From contig JAHQIY010000002.1 of NCBI GenBank assembly GCA_019054805.1, forward strand, positions 9,176,001 to 9,240,000: DNA of 64,000 nt. The letters run 5' to 3'. Under the pieces are notes generated by a model. The model did no database searches. It worked only from the letters and a program-made list of their open reading frames with translations, and was not told the DNA's origin. The DNA comes from Brachionus manjavacas (Eukaryota > Rotifera > Eurotatoria > Ploima > Brachionidae). Of the stretch, positions 22,920 through 35,499 are shown piece after piece. Positions within the stretch are counted from its first letter, which is position 1, and each line of letters begins with the position of its first letter. A program made the position numbers and the translations under genes.

Positions 22920-24225
22920 CCTTTTCCATTCCATTCACTAATTGTACATTCTAACCAAGTCCCCTCTCACTCTTCTTGCACTCAGCTTTCTCAGTCCTAA
23001 TTTTGTCAGCCTCATTTCATACGGCATGTTGCTTACAGACAAAGAAATTGTGTTGCCCTCTCTTACACCTTTTCTAACGAATTCACGTCCATTTTCATAT
23101 TTGGATTCCAAACCTGCAGTGCATAATCTAGGTGGATATATAAAATCTTATCCAAAGTCTTTCCTCTCTTCTTGTATACGTTCGCTTTAGCATTCCAAAC
23201 ACTTTTCACTTAGCTGGACCATTTTAAATCTGATGAAACTCTCACTCTAAGATCCCTTTCACACTCTGTGGTCGCTAGTATAATATTCCTGTGGCTTTTT
23301 TGTGTATATTTATTCCTTTCATTTAGTCTGCCGAAATGCATTACTTTACATTTGTTAGCACACAGTCCCATACGCCAATCCTCAATCTATTGACATACTG
23401 CATCCAGATCTTTCTTTAACATCGCTCTCTCATAAATATTGTTAACTTAACCGAGTATTTTTGAGTCATCTGCATTTTTGAGTCATCATCTGAATTCTAT
23501 TCTATTTGAAACGCAGTCAGGTAGGTCATTTATGTAAAGAACAAATAGCAGGGGTCCAAGGACAGACCCTTGCGGAACTCTACTCAGTTCTTCTGACCAT
23601 CTAGAAACTCCATCAACAAGTACAACTCGCTGAGTTCTCATACTCAAAAAGTCTTCGAGCCACCTTCCTATTCTCTCACCCAGCCCATAACCACGAAGTT
23701 TATGAAGAAGTCGTTGATGCGGTACCGTATCAAAAGCCTTTGAAAAGTCTAATAGTATTTCATCCACAATGTTAACTTTGGCCAACTCAGTTGTGATCAT
23801 ATAAAGCGTTCCAAGTATGTTCGTTACACATCCTTTCTTTAGAACAAATCCATGTTGACTTCCATTTATTAGATTATTCTCTTGAAGGTAAAACATTAGT
23901 CGGTCCCTGACAAAACCTTCCAAATTTTTACAAGCGACTGACTTAAGTGATACGTGTCGATAATTTACTGGCTCTAATTTTCTTCCTTTTTTATTTATCG
24001 GTGACACTTTTGCTATTTTCCACTATTTTGGGATTTTTACTGTTTCTAATGATTTTGCGAAAATTATCTTCAATGGCACTGACATCTTTTTTTGCGCAGT
24101 TTTTTTGTATCAGCGGATTTATTTGGTCTGTGCTCATCGATTTGTTGCCATTTAATTTCTCTAGTCTCCGTTCAATCAGATCTTCGTTTGGCTACTGTAT
24201 GACATTCTCAATATCCAAAGTATAG
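22920..24225 (-). mobile_element. CR1-like LINE fragment, RT to C-terminus (unit 1)
   Basis: The minus strand starts within RT: SPINKKGRKLEPVNYRHVSL, GSQHGFVLKKGC, EILLDFSKAFDTVPH, VPQGSVLGPLLFVLYINDLP, then ADDSK just after a frame change near 23,475. Downstream come CKVMHFGRLNERN and, to about 22,930, the C-terminal region LDYALQVWNPNMK. These are ordered motifs of CR1/Jockey-type reverse transcriptases. Endonuclease and ORF1 are missing, as expected of 5'-truncated LINE copies. Stops and shifts make it inactive. Confidence 0.85.
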
Positions 24226-24484
24226 GAAGTACGAAAAGGAAAAAAAAGGAATATTATCATTGGTTTCTTTACTAAAGACTAAATGATATTAATCATTTCT
24301 CAGCTATCAGTTTTTTGTCACTCGTAACATCTTAGCATTCTTATTTTTCCTTTAGTCTTATTTTACTTTTTAAAATGGCATAATTTAGTTCCTGATCTCT
24401 TTTTGCTTTTTAAAAAAAATATATTTGCACTAAAAATGAAGCAATTAAAGGCTTTAAGAGAGTGACAAAGTGAAAAAGAAAGAA

Positions 24485-25235
24485 GAAAATTCTACGAGAT
24501 GACGAAACATGATCAATATTTTATTCAAAAAATATGATAAAAATCTATTGATTTAAAATTTGTCTTCGGCATTTTTTTGAATCATTGTTTCTTTCAGGAT
24601 TTGTATGTCTGAAATATGAAAATTGCGCTGACTTTTTTTGCTGGGATTTTAGGTCTTTCGTATAGAACTCCATGATAAATCATTAAAAAGTTCTCCCACG
24701 GACTGGATTGGAAAAACAATAACTTAAATTGGAAAAACTAAAGATACGATCGATTTTTACGATTAAGATACGATTTTTTAAACAATTCCAAGAAACGATT
24801 GATTTATCTAAAAAATCAAAACGCGAATAAAGAAATTTTTTGTTAAATATTAGACGGTTTGAAATCAATCCCGCCGAGATTCGACCGCTTAATTTTGTTT
24901 TGCACTCATTTTTCGTAAACTTGCGTCAAAAATTTTTTTAAATTTATCAAATAAATTTTATCGAAATAAAAGTCGTCTTTGGTGTACATTTACGGGTAAA
25001 GCCTAATAATATTTAGATTCTATTATTATTTTCAATTTTTTAAAGTATTATATTCTTTGGGTTGTCTATTCCGTTGGAATTGTTTCTGTTTCAACAATAA
25101 TCTTACGTTGTTGATTTTTATTATTTTGCTGACAACTTTCTTCCTCTAATCCCGTTTCATTGTCTTGAATCTCAATTATTTTGACTTTTTTACTTTCTAT
25201 TTTAGTGGATAATACGTTGAATTTATCTATTGGCT
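24485..25235 (-). repeat. dispersed 750-bp repeat (unit 1 copy)
   Basis: Reverse complement of 12,140-12,895. The minus-strand frame 24,868-24,683 is the least damaged part. It abuts the short direct repeats at 25,235-25,510. Confidence 0.65.
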
Positions 25236-25510
25236 ATGGCATTGTGAATTTTGGTACAAAAACAAATACAAAAAAGCCAAAGCTCAGGTTCTAAAGGATC
25301 AAAACATGTCCTGTAAATTGTAGCAACTGAAACATCCTTTGTACCAACAATACACTGATTCTGCAAAACTCTGCAATAAATCTGCAAAATTTAGAATTTT
25401 GTGAATTTAAGTACAAAAACAGAAACAAAATACAAAATACACCAGAGATTTGAAATAGACAAACGAAAATGTATACTGTATATTGTTTATCCTCTGTACC
25501 ACCACTTAAT
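25235..25510. repeat. two imperfect 155-bp direct repeats
   Basis: Two units beginning GTGAATTT(T/A)(G/A)GTACAAAAACA near 25,235 and 25,393 and ending near CC(T/A)..TGTACCA. They are diverged. A second pair lies at 32,893-33,165 through the large duplication. Confidence 0.5.
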
Positions 25511-25749
25511 TTATAATTCCATATTCAAAATCTTTCAAATCATTTAAACAACACTAAATAACTTAAAAGTAAATAATTTCAAACTTTTATTATGTTCTTA
25601 ATGTTTCTTGAAATTATTATTTTGTTAAATTAATTTTGAAAAAAAATATTTATAGCAGAAAAAAGTGTTAATCTATTTTCTAAAATAAAATTGATATAAT
25701 TAAAAAAATTAAAAACTGGTACTAGCGAGTCCTTTCACAAAAAGCGTAA

Positions 25750-26527
25750 TTTTGAAAAAACAGATCTGCTGACTGGCACATCGACCAAGCGGAACTTGTC
25801 ATCGGCAACGTTCGTCCTAACCCACGCAGCAACAGTGCGCCCGTCAACCAGCCGCAAAATTTAATGGCGAGAACAAGAAACACAACCAGAGTTTCCTTTT
25901 TTGATTTTTTTACTCAACTTTTGAACAAATATAAAAATAGAAAAAAAAAATTTTATTATCAATTTATTAAAAATAAAAAATAATTTTAGAAAAATAATCG
26001 GAGAGAACAGACTGAACTAGTCGACCCTCAAGCCGCTTAAAGATGAACAAGAGCGCCAAATGCGTCGAAACATCGATTCATACAAAAATGCTCAGTCGTC
26101 TTCGAATCAGTCAGTTCTGATTCTGGATAACGAAACCTGCAAAACAGGTTCATTTGGCGACATCAACAAGCACTAGGCAAAAAACTCGATTCAATCAGCG
26201 CCAATGTTCTCTTTTCAAATGGTAGCTGAAATCAAAAATAGAAATAAATAATAAATAAATTTATATGGGTGCTTTGATTAATGTTAAAGACAATGATGGA
26301 AACACACCTTTGCATTTGGTTGCATCCAATTGCCAAACATCGATGGTAGAATTTTTGATTGAATCTGGTGCTAACATTTATATGTAGGTAAAAATTAAAT
26401 TTTATTATTTTTCTAAAAATAAAAAAATAGTAAAATTTAAATTTCCTAAAATAAAAAAAAATTTTTTAGTCGAGGACAAAACGAAATGCTGGCATGGGGG
26501 CTTTCAGCTGTCAATGGTCACTTTGAA
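25750..26527 (+). pseudogene. ankyrin-repeat gene, 5' exons (unit 1, cut by duplication)
   Basis: Coding blocks at 25,763-25,975 (SADWHIDQAELVIGN), 26,022-26,220 (LKPLKDEQERQMRRN, with one TAG near 26,174) and 26,263-26,384, an ankyrin repeat beginning VKDNDGNTPLHLVA and ending IESGANIY. The next exon starts at 26,470 after a short intron and is cut at 26,527 where unit 2 begins. This partial copy cannot give a full protein; the other copy at 33.4 kb continues. Confidence 0.6.
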
Positions 26528-26834
26528 TCGCACCAACACCGGTATTGCATGCGTCGGTACTCGCCTCACTTTTCATTGTATTGGGGTATGGAAGGGGTTA
26601 ATAAAGCTGATCTTATGCTTAACTGGACATAGTACCTTTTGTTTTAACTCAAGGAGACAAGATGCCGATACTTCACCCTATTTGGTTTTAAACATCTCGA
26701 TTGTACTTGCCACTTCGTCCAAGTTATCCTTTATGCAGTTGAGGACCAATCGGCTTCCCCTTCGTGAGTTTTCAAACATTCGTTTTGTTATTGACCTTTT
26801 TGCTTTATCGGTAGACTCATTGACTTTTCCGTCT

Positions 26835-27242
26835 TTATCCATTAAAAGTATTTCCGACACAGCTTGAATTTTCTTTTGTATTAAGTTTTGACATGTTTTT
26901 TAAGGAGCTTGAGTACGGGAGTAAGTCACGACCAAGTAGGCAATCGACCATTAAATTTTCGACAACTAAAAAGTGAGAGGAAACCGAATCGTCACCTATT
27001 TGTAAGTCGACCCTGGCCAGACCAAGTACATTGTCCATTACACCACCAGCTGAGTATATTTCAGAATTAACTGTGATCAGTTTTGGTTGGGGTTGTAAGG
27101 AGTCGTATGCCTCTTTGCTTATTGCTGAAATGTCGGCACCTGTGTCGAGATCACACGCCACTACTTGCTTGTTTATTTTGCGCACACCGCGGATCGGTTC
27201 CGTTCGTCTGGAATGGATGTGTTCACTCGTGGGCTGAGTCAA
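26835..27242 (-). CDS. Gypsy 1 protease, duplicate
   Basis: Same 135-residue retropepsin frame as at 19,183-19,590, with DTGADISAIS and VDCLLGRDLLP unchanged. It is followed downstream only by a remnant of RNase H, so it is an orphan. Confidence 0.75.
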   Translation of the reverse strand: MTQPTSEHIHSRRTEPIRGVRKINKQVVACDLDTGADISAISKEAYDSLQPQPKLITVNSEIYSAGGVMDNVLGLARVDLQIGDDSVSSHFLVVENLMVDCLLGRDLLPYSSSLKNMSKLNTKENSSCVGNTFNG

Positions 27243-27930
27243 CTGGAATATTCTAAAATTTTTGAGTTCTCAGGTTTTTCCTTATTACTGATACGTCCAA
27301 AGTCCTCGTTTTCAGTTGAGTAGAACCTTAGTCTTTTGTTCTCTTTATTGGGAACACGTGTTTTAGGGTTCTCGTCGCCACTTTTGATCGTACTTAGCTT
27401 GTTGATATGAGGTTTTAATTTGACCATGCCTGTTTTTTTTAATTTGCTTTTCCATTCATTGGCCAAGTCCATCATCTCGTTGAGCGAGAGGTTGTACCGG
27501 TCACACAGTTTGTTTTTAATTCGCTCGTCTTTGATTCTGCGCACAAATCCATCCTTGATTAACTCATCTCTAGGTAATGAATCTTTTTCGAAAGCCTCTC
27601 TTGAGAGTCTTTTTAGTGCTCCCATGTATTGGAATAAGTTTTCGTAATCATGTTGTGTCCTATTTACAAGCGTCATAATAGGATCATGGACCGTTTCTAG
27701 CTTTGCAAAAAGTCTGAAAAGTGCTTTGCGTACATCATGACACCCTGGATTTGGTTTATCTTTCAAAACGAAACTCTCTAGTTCTTCATTTACTTCAGGG
27801 GATAATAAGTCAAGGACGAGACGAACCTTCTTGCCGTTGGACAGCGCTTGGTTCTGACGCTCGAACATACTTAACCAGCCTCGTATATCGTCTTTGCTCT
27901 TGAATATTGTTGTTCGCTTGTTTGTTGATT
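27239..27930 (-). CDS. Gypsy 1 Gag, duplicate with longer frame
   Basis: 209 codons from the Met at 27,868, extending upstream in frame to about 27,930. Capsid-like helices as in unit 1; the C-terminus stays open to SKILEYSS because the GGG run at 27,366 restores the frame. The basic tail has no CCHC knuckle. Confidence 0.65.
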
Positions 27931-30569
27931 GGGGCCACGAGCCATCGCGTGGTTTTAAACATGAAAACTAATACCTGCCACGCGGTGGAAACCGTGCCGA
28001 ACAAAAATAGTTCCTCGAATAGAAATACTGGCCATGTCGTGTCAAAAGAAAAGTTGTAGCAACTTCGCAAGGTCGTAAACAATCTTTCATAAGAAGATTG
28101 ACTACTTGGTATTGATTCTGGGGGAGGATTAAATCGGATATCTTGAGTAAAGTTATCCTGGAAGCTCAACACAGCTTCTTCATTGTTCTTCGCCCAATAG
28201 AAGATTTTCCTGCTAACCATAAATATGAGCGCTACGTACAAGGTACGAATCTCTCTGATCATTCTAGCGTTCGATTAACTGCCACTTAAGGAAAATTTGA
28301 ACCTTACCAAGTGTTTTTATCGGGCGCTAATGTATCGAATTTTATTCAAAGACTCTTTTATAAATGTGCTTTTTATTCCTGAGTTTAAATTAATCTTGTT
28401 TTTATATTAAAATTACTAAAGAAAAGAGAAGTAAGTTTTGCTGGCATAACATAGGCCCCATCCATGAAAAGAATGGACCCACATTCTTATGCTGGCATAA
28501 CATTACCATTAGTGTAATATTGATGAAGACTGCTCCTAATCCAAATCCTGAAGCGTATGTTGCTAGGTAGGATCTTTGATATAAATCTAAAACAACAAAA
28601 TTTGGGGGCTAATAAGAAGATTGATTATTTTTTGAAACTATCTTCATATCTTCTTGTCGCGTCGAATTCCGTATTTTTCTTTAAAGTCTATTAAACGGTT
28701 TGAGATTAAAATAATTCAAAATAAACTTTCGATAATGTAAGACGAAACCGAAAAGAACTATTTTATTCCTTAGGATTTTTAGTTACTTAAAAAAAGTTAA
28801 ACTATCTAGTGACAGATTTTGTAGCTCGCCAAAATATTCTCCTTCGTTATGTTTCCTAAAAAATCAAAACTTTTACCACGCTTTTACCACTTTTTTTTAT
28901 TTTTGAATTCTTTTGAAAAAAAGAATTTACTGCTGTTATAAATTTAGGACGATTTGAGCCTTAGACAAAAAGTTTTAATTTTGACCATTGAATTGGAGAA
29001 ATAATAAAATAATCTGATTGGATTAACAGATTTCGGTTTCATGTCATCATTTTCTATCTAATCAGGAGTGTATTTTTAATGTTATTAATTTGGTTTAGAT
29101 TTAAAGTTTTCTTTTGAATATCTTAGATGGCGAGTGGCACGAATTCGTGACTTACACACGATTCTCACAAATGTTTGATTTTTAGTACTGCAGAAATTAG
29201 AACGAAAAGCTTTTCTTGATTTAAATATTAGATATTTATCTTCGGGATTAATTCCTAGTTGGAGTCCGTGAAAGAGAAATGGTTGAAAGATTAGCTGTAT
29301 CACGAAAACTAAGAGATGTTGGTCCTCAGGGCTTGAGTTGATATAGTGGAATTTTTGAGCGAAGCAGAATTATGTTTAATCAAAGAACAGGAAGAGAGAT
29401 AACAGAAGGATGGACCAAAAACTTAATTACACCTAAGTAAGAAATGATTATAATGTTTAGAAGCTAAGATAAACTTTATAAAATTCACAAAACAACGTTT
29501 AAAAAAAAGCAATAGAATAAAGAATAAAAATAGTTCTGTTAATACTAATTTGTATAATACGGCCAATTATTAAAAATTGTTAAATAATACAAAAGATGGA
29601 TCGTTTCTTAATTCAATGAAAAGAGATCATGAGACACATAACCAAGTTCAAAATCAAATTTTTGTGCAAACTGGAAGGACATATAAAGAGGAATTGCCCA
29701 AATGCTATTACAAATATAAACAATCATTACTATAGATTGATTTACCATATTCAATAAAATTGATTAAGTAGATCGACGCCAATGACTTCATTAAGAAAAA
29801 ATCAAAGAAATCAATTTTTCACCAACACAAATAACATAAATGAAGAATTAAATGTTAACGGCTTAAAATATGGCTACAAATATCAAAACGGAGAACATTT
29901 AGAATATTGGACACTTGAAGTGTAAAGTCGTTAATTAGTCATAAAATATGAGAAAACTAGGGTGCAAAAAATTACGATAAAAGAAAGGTTCCTTTACAAC
30001 TCCTTATGGTCAACCCTTGAATATGATTGGATCATAGACGGCTCCATTGAGAATGGGCGTTAATTAAGTTGTTTTTTTGATGCAGTGGATCAACAACATG
30101 ATTGCTTAATTGTTCTTGACAATATGGGAAAAGACTAAGGAAATTGGGATAAGCTTAAAAAAATTTAAAGTTTTTTTGGTGGGAAAGAAGGATTTAAAGA
30201 TAGGAAAAAAAGCAGGAAACCGAATAGAAATTTCTCAAGATGAACAAAAGAAGACGAAACCTATTATGAAGATTGTCTAAGCCCATCACTGCCAATTGGC
30301 CGTGTAGAGCTGTAGCAGCCGATTCCATTGAACTTATCAAAAGCCATTTTAAAATTAGCTGTCGACTTGGATTTCACCAAATTTTCTGGCAATTCTTCCA
30401 ATGCGAAACTACTCTGTTTGTGAAAAATACATGTATGGCATTTACTACAGCCGCAAAATCGTCTAATTTGAGCTGGGAAACTTTCTCTTTGGACTCTTGG
30501 ATGCTATTTTCTCTTAAAACCGCGGCTGTCCCTTGTTTTCTGATTTTTTCACTTGATTCTTGACATGCT

Positions 30570-31880
30570 TACCTTTTCCATTCCATTCACTAATTGTACA
30601 TTCTAACCAAGTCCCCTCTCACTCTTCTTGCACTCAGCTTTCTCAGTCCTAATTTTGTCAGCCTCATTTCATACGGCATGTTGCTTACAGACAAAGAAAT
30701 TGTGTTGCCCTCTCTTACACCTTTTCTAACGAATTCACGTCCATTTTCATATTTGGATTCCAAACCTGCAGTGCATAATCTAGGTGGATATATAAAATCT
30801 TATCCAAAGTCTTTCCTCTCTTCTTGTATACGTTCGCTTTAGCATTCCAAACACTTTTCACTTAGCTGGACCATTTTTAAATCTGATGAAACTCTCACTC
30901 TAAGATCCCTTTCACACTCTGTGGTCGCTAGTATAATATTCCTGTGGCTTTTTTGTGTATATTTATTCCTTTCATTTAGTCTGCCGAAATGCATTACTTT
31001 ACATTTGTTAGCACACAGTCCCATACGCCAATCCTCAATCTATTGACATACTGCATCCAGATCTTTCTTTAACATCGCTCTCTCATAAATATTGTTAACT
31101 TAACCGAGTATTTTTGAGTCATCTGCATTTTTGAGTCATCATCTGAATTCTATTCTATTTGAAACGCAGTCAGGTAGGTCATTTATGTAAAGAACAAATA
31201 GCAGGGGTCCAAGGACAGACCCTTGCGGAACTCTACTCAGTTCTTCTGACCATCTAGAAACTCCATCAACAAGTACAACTCGCTGAGTTCTCATACTCAA
31301 AAAGTCTTCGAGCCACCTTCCTATTCTCTCACCCAGCCCATAACCACGAAGTTTATGAAGAAGTCGTTGATGCGGTACCGTATCAAAAGCCTTTGAAAAG
31401 TCTAATAGTATTTCATCCACAATGTTAACTTTGGCCAACTCAGTTGTGATCATATAAAGCGTTCCAAGTATGTTCGTTACACATCCTTTCTTTAGAACAA
31501 ATCCATGTTGACTTCCATTTATTAGATTATTCTCTTGAAGGTAAAACATTAGTCGGTCCCTGACAAAACCTTCCAAATTTTTACAAGCGACTGACTTAAG
31601 TGATACGTGTCGATAATTTACTGGCTCTAATTTTCTTCCTTTTTTATTTATCGGTGACACTTTTGCTATTTTCCACTATTTTGGGATTTTTACTGTTTCT
31701 AATGATTTTGCGAAAATTATCTTCAATGGCACTGACATCTTTTTTTGCGCAGTTTTTTGTATCAGCGGATTTATTTGGTCTGTGCTCATCGATTTGTTGC
31801 CATTTAATTTCTCTAGTCTCCGTTCAATCAGATCTTCGTTTGGCTACTGTATGACATTCTCAATATCCAAAGTATAGGAA
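30570..31880 (-). mobile_element. CR1-like LINE fragment (unit 2)
   Basis: Duplicate of 22,920-24,225. The RT frame at 31,660-31,139 is identical at protein level; the frame at 31,024-30,839 (CKVMHFGRLNERN, ECERDLRVRVSSDLKM) is open here because of a run-length difference near 30,875. Confidence 0.85.
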
Positions 31881-32137
31881 GTACGAAAAGGAAAAAAAGG
31901 AATATTATCATTGGTTTCTTTACTAAAGACTAAATGATATTAATCATTTCTCAGCTATCAGTTTTTTGTCACTCGTAACATCTTAGCATTCTTATTTTTC
32001 CTTTAGTCTTATTTTACTTTTTAAAATGGCATAATTTAGTTCCTGATCTCTTTTTGCTTTTTAAAAAAAATATATTTGCACTAAAAATGAAGCAATTAAA
32101 GGCTTTAAGAGAGTGACAAAGTGAAAAAGAAAGAAGA

Positions 32138-32888
32138 AAATTCTACGAGATGACGAAACATGATCAATATTTTATTCAAAAAATATGATAAAAATCTATT
32201 GATTTAAAATTTGTCTTCGGCATTTTTTTGAATCATTGTTTCTTTCAGGATTTGTATGTCTGAAATATGAAAATTGCGCTGACTTTTTTTGCTGGGATTT
32301 TAGGTCTTTCGTATAGAACTCCATGATAAATCATTAAAAAGTTCTCCCACGGACTGGATTGGAAAAACAATAACTTAAATTGGAAAAACTAAAGATACGA
32401 TCGATTTTTACGATTAAGATACGATTTTTTAAACAATTCCAAGAAACGATTGATTTATCTAAAAAAATCAAAACGCGAATAAAGAAATTTTTTGTTAAAT
32501 ATTAGACGGTTTGAAATCAATCCCGCCGAGATTCGACCGCTTAATTTTGTTTTGCACTCATTTTTCGTAAACTTGCGTCAAAAATTTTTTTAAATTTATC
32601 AAATAAATTTTATCGAAATAAAAGTCGTCTTTGGTGTACATTTACGGGTAAAGCCTAATAATATTTAGATTCTATTATTATTTTCAATTTTTTAAAGTAT
32701 TATATTCTTTGGGTTGTCTATTCCGTTGGAATTGTTTCTGTTTCAACAATAATCTTACGTTGTTGATTTTTATTATTTTGCTGACAACTTTCTTCCTCTA
32801 ATCCCGTTTCATTGTCTTGAATCTCAATTATTTTGACTTTTTTACTTTCTATTTTAGTGGATAATACGTTGAATTTATCTATTGGCTA
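32138..32888 (-). repeat. dispersed 750-bp repeat (unit 2 copy)
   Basis: Duplicate of 24,485-25,235, also inverted relative to 12,140-12,895. Differences from unit 1 are run lengths, such as the A-run at 32,461. Confidence 0.65.
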
Positions 32889-33399
32889 TGGCATTGTGAA
32901 TTTTGGTACAAAAACAAATACAAAAAAGCCAAAGCTCAGGTTCTAAAGGATCAAAACATGTCCTGTAAATTGTAGCAACTGAAACATCCTTTGTACCAAC
33001 AATACACTGATTCTGCAAAACTCTGCAATAAATCTGCAAAATTTAGAATTTTGTGAATTTAAGTACAAAAACAGAAACAAAATACAAAATACACCAGAGA
33101 TTTGAAATAGACAAACGAAAATGTATACTGTATATTGTTTATCCTCTGTACCACCACTTAATTTATAATTCCATATTCAAAATCTTTCAAATCATTTAAA
33201 CAACACTAAATAACTTAAAAGTAAATAATTTCAAACTTTTATTATGTTCTTAATGTTTCTTGAAATTATTATTTTGTTAAATTAATTTTGAAAAAAAATA
33301 TTTATAGCAGAAAAAAGTGTTAATCTATTTTCTAAAATAAAATTGATATAATTAAAAAAATTAAAAACTGGTACTAGCGAGTCCTTTCACAAAAAGCGT

Positions 33400-34802
33400 A
33401 ATTTTGAAAAAAAAACAGATCTGCTGACTGGCACATCGACCAAGCGGAACTTGTCATCGGCAACGTTCGTCCTAACCCACGCAGCAACAGTGCGCCCGTC
33501 AACCAGCCGCAAAATTTAATGGCGAGAACAAGAAACACAACCAGAGTTTCCTTTTTTGATTTTTTTACTCAACTTTTGAACAAATATAAAAATAGAAAAA
33601 AAAAATTTTATTATCAATTTATTAAAAATAAAAAATAATTTTAGAAAAATAATCGGAGAGAACAGACTGAACTAGTCGACCCTCAAGCCGCTTAAAGATG
33701 AACAAGAGCGCCAAATGCGTCGAAACATCGATTCATACAAAAATGCTCAGTCGTCTTCGAATCAGTCAGTTCTGATTCTGGATAACGAAACCTGCAAAAC
33801 AGGTTCATTTGGCGACATCAACAAGCACTAGGCAAAAAAAACTCGATTCAATCAGCGCCAATGTTCTCTTTTCAAATGGTAGCTGAAATCAAAAATAGAA
33901 ATAAATAATAAATAAATTTATATGGGTGCTTTGATTAATGTTAAAGACAATGATGGAAACACACCTTTGCATTTGGTTGCATCCAATTGCCAAACATCGA
34001 TGGTAGAATTTTTGATTGAATCTGGTGCTAACATTTATATGTAGGTAAAAAATTAAATTTTATTATTTTTCTAAAAATAAAAAAATAGTAAAATTTAAAT
34101 TTCCTAAAATAAAAAAAAATTTTTTAGTCGAGGACAAAACGAAATGCTGGCATGGGGGCTTTCAGCTGTCAATGGTCACTTTGAATTCTTTAAAGTATTG
34201 GAAAAAATAGTGCCAAATATTTCAAGTATGAAACAGTATTTTGAAACCAAAGACGAGTTCGGCCGATCTTTTATGCATCTGGCGGCAAAGTCAGGGTAAA
34301 ATAAATGAACAAATTCAATCAAAAATTACAAAATATATTTTTTTTTTAAAATTTTGAGTGTCTTTTAATGTTTACTAAATGTGACTGCGATATTAATGCT
34401 CAAGAAAAATACAGAAAGTAAGATTTAAAATTTTTCCAGTTAATTGAGAAATTACGAGTGTTTAAGATTTATTTTTAACTTTCACAAAAGAAAATTGGCA
34501 AATTTAAGCTCAAGTTCTGATTATGTAAATGATGAGTTGGATAACATTATGGATAATTATCAAAGAACACCATTAATGAACGCCGATGAACAAGGCTATC
34601 TAAAAACTATAAATTTTTTGATCGATGAGTATTCTGCTGATATCCTTTTAAGCGATGACAAGCAAAGAACTGCACTACACAGAGCTTTAAGTAATTTTAA
34701 TAGGATACCAAACGTATTTATAAAAATCAGGATTTTGAGTAGGATATGGTTAAACAATTTCATAACTTGCATGAGAGAAGTGAAATTGCTTAACTTTATT
34801 TA
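33400..34802 (+). pseudogene. ankyrin-repeat protein gene (continuous copy)
   Basis: Same first exons as 25,750-26,527, then exon 34,129-34,296 (LAWGLSAVNGHFEFFKVLEK, DEFGRSFMHLAAKSG), a short exon near 34,360-34,417 (KCDCDINAQEKYR) and 34,450-34,700 (TPLMNADEQGYLKTINFLI, DDKQRTALHRALSN). That gives at least four ankyrin repeats, which act as protein-binding scaffolds. Introns are 32-110 bp. Splice phases fail at the GGG of 34,298, a homopolymer, so the frame may be intact in reality. An in-frame TAG near 33,830 remains unexplained. Partner and pathway are unknown. Confidence 0.6.
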
Positions 34803-35190
34803 AATAAAAAGCTATATTTAATCTTGAGCTAAATTAAGTAACTAAACGTATTTATAAAAATCAGGCTATTTACTAGGATATGGTTAAACAATTTCATAAC
34901 TTGCTTGATGAAGTGAAATTGATTTACTTTTTAATATTAAAAAGCTAAATTTTATCTTTAGCTCAATTAAGTAACGAAACGCATTTATTAAAAATCAGGC
35001 TATTTAGAAGGATAAGGTTAAGCAATTTCATAACTTGAATGAAAGAAGTGAAATTGTATAACTTTATTTTATTAAAAAATATAATTTAAATCTTGAGCTG
35101 AGTTAAGTAACTAAACGCATTTATAAAAATCAGAATTTTGAGTATGATATGGTTAAACAAATTTATAATTTGTAGGCTCAATAATTAAGC
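34709..35190. repeat. 135-bp tandem repeat, four units
   Basis: Units start at about 34,709, 34,843, 34,977 and 35,113 with AAACG(T/C)ATTTATAAAAATCAG, then GATATGGTTAAACAATTTCA and ATCTTGAGCT..ATTAAGTAAC. The first unit begins inside the last ankyrin exon block. Related units lie at 54,365-54,540 and 61,885-62,060, so it is a dispersed satellite. Confidence 0.8.
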
Positions 35191-35499
35191 AAATTTGCTT
35201 AATTAGAAATTTGAATTTAATTTTTTTTTTTTTAAATTAGTCGTTCAGGTGTCATTTTGAAAAACAAATTAAAATTATGAAGACAAAAATTAAATCAAAT
35301 CCAGATATTTTTGCAAAATGAAATAGATCTTTTTAAATAATTATTCAAAATTCAAAAAATCAAAAAATAAGCTCAAATTTCGACTGGATGGTTCCAATCC
35401 GCGACACAATGACATTACCACAGTCAAATCAGAGTGTGTTATGAAAAAAAATTTTATCAAAATGCTTACATTATAAAATTCAGGTGAAAAATCAGCTCT

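Larger units (their letters stand above)
18876..26527. repeat. tandem duplication, unit 1 (7,652 bp)
   Basis: Everything from the Gypsy 1 RNase H to the second visible exon of the ankyrin gene recurs at 26,528-34,186 in the same orientation, offset 7,652-7,658. The junction reads ...CACTTTGAAT then CGCACCAACACC, with 2 bp (AT) shared between the two ends. The copies differ by only a few substitutions and by many one- or two-base changes in homopolymer runs. Confidence 0.95.
26528..34186. repeat. tandem duplication, unit 2
   Basis: Direct repeat of 18,876-26,527. It opens inside a Gypsy RNase H remnant and ends in an ankyrin-gene exon that continues naturally past 34,186, so the right end is the ancestral arrangement. 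Substitutions noted include G to T near 26,571, A to G near 29,330 and G to A near 28,273; other changes are homopolymer lengths. Confidence 0.95.
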
